Positions 62,373 to 64,000 of a stretch of DNA of 64,000 nucleotides are shown piece by piece (position 1 is the stretch's first letter; every line of letters begins with the position of its first letter). This stretch comes from Novosphingobium sp. SG707 (GTDB taxonomy: Bacteria > Pseudomonadota > Alphaproteobacteria > Sphingomonadales > Sphingomonadaceae). Location of the stretch: NCBI RefSeq assembly GCF_012275515.1, contig NZ_JAAZQL010000001.1, forward strand, positions 975,006 through 1,039,005. Reading direction: 5' to 3'. The notes under the pieces were generated by a model. That model was not told the origin of the DNA, ran no database searches, and saw only the letters and a list, made by a program, of their open reading frames with translations. A program made the translations under genes and the position numbers.

Positions 62373-64000
62373 TCAGAAGAACGAGTAGGTCAGGTTGAGC
62401 AGGAAGTTGCGCCCGAAGGTTTCCACCCGCGTGACCAGCCCGCTGGCCGTGTCGGTATAGGTATCCTTCTGGTCGGTCAGATTCTGCGCCTGAACCGAGA
62501 CTCGCAGTCCCTTGAGATAGGCAATGTTGGTCTGTTTGAAATCAAAGCCGATCTGGGCATCAACCAGCGTTTGCCCCGCCCGGTTGACCGGCGAGATCGT
62601 GTTCGAACCGCCACGGTCCTCCGACAGCCATTTCGAGCGATTGTTGATCGAGGCGCGGGCCGAGAAGCCGCCCTTTTCAAAGAAGCCGGTAAGCTGGAAC
62701 ACCCGCTTGGACAGGCCCGGCACATCGGTGCCATCCTTCAGGCCGCCGTCAGTGAAGGCCGCTCCGCCCACGATGCCGAAGCCGTCAAGCGCATGGATGA
62801 ACCGGCCAAAGGGCAGGCTGGCCTGAATTTCGATGCCTTTGACCTCGCCCTTCAATCCGCCGGTATAGGTGGTGTTCAGCCCCTTGAACGTGGCGGGCGT
62901 ATAGATGGTCGAGCCATTGCTGCTGACCGCCTGATGATAGCCGGGGATATAGAACTGGGTGAAATCGCGCACCGTGGTGGTGGCCACGTTCCAGTTGACC
63001 AGATCCTTGTAGAAGGCCGAGATCGAGATGAACCCGTCGCGGGCAAAGTAATATTCATAGGAGGCGTCGAACTGGTTGGCCTCATAGGGGCGCAGTTGCG
63101 CATTGCCCGATGTCGACACCCATGGGCCAAGCCCCGGATCGGTGTTGGTCACATTGGCCACATTGTTGCGGAATTTCACCGAGGAGCCGGGGTTCAGATA
63201 GTCGATGCGCGGGCGGCTGATGACCTTGGAGGCGGCAAAGCGGAGCGTATGCCCGCTGCCCAGATCAAAGTTCAGGTTCAGGCTGGGCAGGACGCGGGCG
63301 TAATTGGCCCCATCGTTGATCGGCGTGGCGATATCGAGCTGGTTCGAGCCGATCACCGAGTTGAAGCCCGAGGCGCGCTGGCTGGTGATAACGCCTTGCA
63401 GGCCGACATTGCCGAACATACGGACGCCGCCGAACTCCTTCTCGAAATCGGCCTTGATGAAGGGCTGCCACACCTTTTCGCGGATCGTATAGGTATCGCC
63501 CATACGGTCGGGTTCAAGGCTGGCCGCGTCATAGCGGGTGTAGAAATTGCTGTTGATCAGCCCCAGCGCATCATAGGCCACGACATTACCCAGACCCGCC
63601 CAGTTCACATCGGCCACACCGCGCCGCGCCGAAGAGGGAATGGCGCCATCCAGCGGATAGGTGCTGGCGGTCAGGAAGTAGCCCTGATTGACCTTCGACT
63701 TCTTGTGGTCGGAATAGCGTACGCCCAGATTGACATGCTTGATGAAGGAATCCTCATAATCCTTCTGCACCGCAAAGCGCAGGGAATCGAGGTTTTCATC
63801 AAAGATCGCGGTGTTGAGGAAGCCGTCCTGCGCCTGGGCAAAGCCGATCGGCTGACCGCCCGCACCGATCACAGCGGTCTGGTTCAGCGCCGCGATGGGC
63901 GACAGGCTGCCGCCCCATGATTGCGGCCCGGCCAGGCGCACGGTGTTGTAATTGTCATAGGTCTGCGAATTGTTCGAGAAGGTCAGGCCATTGTCGCCAT
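62373..64000 (-). CDS. TonB-dependent receptor, C-terminal part (N-terminus beyond window)
   Basis: The frame is open from the right edge to the stop at 62373, giving about 542 residues of barrel. It ends in the aromatic LLNLTYSFF typical of outer-membrane barrels. Segments such as FGGVRMFGNVGLQGVITS and DASYEYYFARDGFISISAFYK match the long barrels of the MalA-like sugar receptors in Caulobacter and sphingomonads. Its operon with a GH13 enzyme and halogenases supports a maltose/oligosaccharide ligand. Signal peptide, TonB box and plug are outside the window. Confidence 0.88.
   Translation of the reverse strand, partial: GDNGLTFSNNSQTYDNYNTVRLAGPQSWGGSLSPIAALNQTAVIGAGGQPIGFAQAQDGFLNTAIFDENLDSLRFAVQKDYEDSFIKHVNLGVRYSDHKKSKVNQGYFLTASTYPLDGAIPSSARRGVADVNWAGLGNVVAYDALGLINSNFYTRYDAASLEPDRMGDTYTIREKVWQPFIKADFEKEFGGVRMFGNVGLQGVITSQRASGFNSVIGSNQLDIATPINDGANYARVLPSLNLNFDLGSGHTLRFAASKVISRPRIDYLNPGSSVKFRNNVANVTNTDPGLGPWVSTSGNAQLRPYEANQFDASYEYYFARDGFISISAFYKDLVNWNVATTTVRDFTQFYIPGYHQAVSSNGSTIYTPATFKGLNTTYTGGLKGEVKGIEIQASLPFGRFIHALDGFGIVGGAAFTDGGLKDGTDVPGLSKRVFQLTGFFEKGGFSARASINNRSKWLSEDRGGSNTISPVNRAGQTLVDAQIGFDFKQTNIAYLKGLRVSVQAQNLTDQKDTYTDTASGLVTRVETFGRNFLLNLTYSFF

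Overview
This is 64 kb of GC-rich DNA with no rRNA, tRNA, CRISPR array, prophage or intact insertion sequence. Five complete TonB-dependent receptors plus one cut by the right edge, VanA-type Rieske oxygenases, a FecI/FecR module, sulfatases and flavin-dependent halogenases beside a GH13 glucosidase together suggest a sphingomonad (Novosphingobium-like alphaproteobacterium). The taxon is inferred from gene content only.

Layout. 1-9.7 kb: the tail of an efflux outer-membrane protein; a DsbA-like/MBL-fold pair with a divergent LysR; a four-gene membrane operon (small membrane protein, SDR-DoxX fusion, DUF2269, SRPBCC membrane protein) divergent from a histidine kinase and an NtrC-class regulator; a small phosphatase. 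A palindrome between the divergent units reads as a -24/-12 sigma-54 promoter on both strands. 9.7-16.9 kb: a poorly coding stretch, a CPA1 antiporter, a YqiJ/flotillin pair, an SDR remnant, a FrnE-like DsbA, azoR and HxlR. 17-26 kb: a D-lactate dehydrogenase/FAH-hydrolase pair with a LysR, then an AaeB-type efflux operon (FUSC, DUF1656, HlyD, NodT). 26-31.6 kb: FecI, FecR, an STN-containing receptor and a Tat-exported PLP aminotransferase. 31.6-37.9 kb: a Rieske oxygenase, LysR, a receptor, then a CynX-like MFS transporter with a MarR regulator. 37.9-43.8 kb: a TPP-riboswitch-controlled thiamine salvage operon (receptor, APH-fold kinase, PnuC/PnuT), a DUF2520 protein and an unrecognised protein. 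43.9-46.6 kb: a second Rieske oxygenase with a TetR regulator, and CorA. 46.7-57.5 kb: three sulfatases and two paralogous receptors. 57.5-64 kb: a GH13 glucosidase, two flavin-dependent halogenases and a receptor.

How it works together. Most of the window imports and processes scarce external substrates: outer-membrane receptors are paired with periplasmic enzymes (sulfatases, glucosidase, Tat-exported aminotransferase) or inner-membrane transporters, and each block has its own local switch. The regulatory DNA is unusually readable: a TPP aptamer with a Shine-Dalgarno-sequestering hairpin; paired operators 20-21 bp apart for the MarR and TetR regulators and for one sulfatase-linked receptor; HxlR- and LysR-type inverted repeats; and GC hairpins between receptor stops and the next enzyme genes. 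The least described parts are the sigma-54-linked SDR-DoxX/SRPBCC membrane operon, the exported aminotransferase in a FecIR operon, and the coupled halogenase pair in a sugar locus.
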